A DNA stretch of 64,000 nt from Denitromonas ohlonensis (lineage in GTDB: Bacteria; Pseudomonadota; Gammaproteobacteria; Burkholderiales; Rhodocyclaceae), in the NCBI RefSeq assembly GCF_007625205.1, contig NZ_VMNI01000010.1, positions 124,001-188,000 on the forward strand. Reading direction: 5' to 3'. Position numbers and translations under genes: made by a program. Shown in pieces: positions 63,197 to 64,000 of this stretch (within the stretch, counting starts at the first letter, position 1; every line of letters begins with the position of its first letter). The notes under the pieces are model-generated. The model saw only the letters and a list, made by a program, of their open reading frames with translations. It had not been told where the DNA came from and did not search any database.

Positions 63197-64000
63197 TCAT
63201 CTTGAAGCGTCTTCGCTGCGCATAAGGGAACGCGGATTCAGCGAGGCGATGAGCGCATCGGTGGCCTTGAAGCGCCCTGAGCGGAGCTTCGGCGCAATGA
63301 TGGACTCAAGTGCTTCCAGTTTCACGGAAGGATCGGCACGGGTGTACATCTCGGTCGTTTGCATGTGGGCGTGCCCGAGCCAGAGAGCGACTTTTCGAAG
63401 ATCCTTGGTGGCCTGGAGAACCGTCAGCGCGCATGTGTGCCGCAGCACGTGCGGGGAGATGCGCTTTGTTGCCAGCGAGGGGCAACGCTGTTCGGCGATG
63501 CGGGCGTGCTTGCGCAGGATGTATTCGAATCCGGAACGCGTCATCGGTTGGCCGCGGGCGTTGAGGAACAACTCCGGCGCCAGGACCGGGCCCCGAACCG
63601 CTAACCACGCACGCAGTGCCGAGGTGGTTTGCTTCCACAGGGGCAAACAACGCTCCCTTCGGCCTTTGCCGTGAACGAGAACGCTGGCATTGGGCTGGAG
63701 TTTCAGATCGTCGAGGCGAAGTCCGATGAGTTCGGACACGCGCAGCCCGCCGGCGAAGCATAAGTGCAACATGGCGCGGTCGCGGAGGCCATCCCGGTGC
63801 TCGGGTGCGGGCGCATCCAGGATGGCCTGCATCTCGTCGACCGTGAGATGCCTGACCAGGCGGGTATCGGCTTTCTTGGTTGGAATCGCCAGAATGCGCC
63901 GGATCTGCTCCAGCGCTGAGGGTACGCGATACTCCATGAAATGCATGAACGACTTGATGGCCGCCAACCGGATGTTTCTGGAATTCGCGCCGTTGCCGCG
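63197..64000 (-). CDS. Tyrosine recombinase (5' end outside window)
   Basis: At least 268 codons, open to the window edge. XerC/D-like catalytic domain: HLCFAGGLRVSELIGLRLDDL (catalytic Arg), SPHVLRHTCAL (HxxR), LWLGHAHMQTTEMYTRADP (H/W-like and Tyr nucleophile). The N-terminal end in view, NIRLAAIKSFMHFMEYRVP, is the end of a SAM-like core-binding domain. Similar integrases occur in groups of two or three next to each other in transposon-like units; only one end is visible here. Placed at the right edge of the perchlorate block. Confidence 0.9.
   Translation of the reverse strand, partial: RGNGANSRNIRLAAIKSFMHFMEYRVPSALEQIRRILAIPTKKADTRLVRHLTVDEMQAILDAPAPEHRDGLRDRAMLHLCFAGGLRVSELIGLRLDDLKLQPNASVLVHGKGRRERCLPLWKQTTSALRAWLAVRGPVLAPELFLNARGQPMTRSGFEYILRKHARIAEQRCPSLATKRISPHVLRHTCALTVLQATKDLRKVALWLGHAHMQTTEMYTRADPSVKLEALESIIAPKLRSGRFKATDALIASLNPRSLMRSEDASR

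Overview
The window reads as chromosomal DNA of a betaproteobacterium, most likely a Rhodocyclales-type organism (Azoarcus/Thauera/Azospira/Dechloromonas relatives). This is inferred from the high-GC housekeeping genes at the left (secA, argJ, apaG, rpe, gph, trpE) and from a perchlorate-reduction gene set at the right. No rRNA, tRNA or CRISPR array was seen.

Layout. (1) About 1-11.0 kb is core genome: the 3' part of secA, an HDOD/GAF-type regulator, argJ, a DUF4124 secreted protein, a SAM methyltransferase, apaG, rpe-gph and trpE. (2) At about 11.0 kb the trp operon is cut. trpE is followed by a ribosome binding site and only the first codons of trpG, then a P4-type integrase. This is the left end of an integrative and conjugative element (ICE). 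(3) 11-24.3 kb holds ICE genes: integrase, regulators, a MobH-type relaxase, a RES-type toxin-antitoxin pair, and a block with a TraG-N protein and the TIGR03755/03756/03757 proteins. (4) 24.4-43.2 kb is a defence cargo: a DUF4062 protein, a type I restriction system with two different HsdM genes and one HsdS and HsdR, a HigB/HigA-IrrE pair, an AlbA_2 ATPase, and a SIR2-HerA pair whose HerA gene is interrupted by an ISAs1-type insertion sequence. (5) 43.6-52.4 kb is the other half of the conjugation operon: RadC, the VirB4-like TraC ATPase, and mating-pair proteins back to a RAQPRD protein. (6) 52.7-53.5 kb is a hipB gene with a truncated hipA. (7) 53.5-62.6 kb is a perchlorate reduction island: pcrABCD and cld, then a tetraheme NapC/NirT quinol dehydrogenase, an ethylbenzene-dehydrogenase-type cytochrome and moaA, all on the minus strand. 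(8) 62.9-64 kb has an IS21 istB remnant and a tyrosine recombinase running off the window.

How they work together. Perchlorate reductase (PcrAB, periplasmic molybdoenzyme plus Fe-S subunit) would reduce perchlorate and chlorate to chlorite. Chlorite dismutase would split chlorite to chloride and O2. PcrC and the NapC/NirT protein would bring electrons from the quinone pool, PcrD would assemble the Mo enzyme, and MoaA would support cofactor synthesis. A near-consensus sigma-54 promoter lies upstream of pcrA. The regulators expected for such an island, the coupling protein TraD and the far end of the ICE are not in this window.

Most unusual: trpG split by the element; a SIR2-HerA(KTSC) defence pair switched off by an IS with exact 10-bp target duplications; a gene broken by an array of 16-bp repeats; a cluster of ATCCCCACAAG sites inside the AlbA_2 gene; and a defence cargo sitting inside the conjugation operon.
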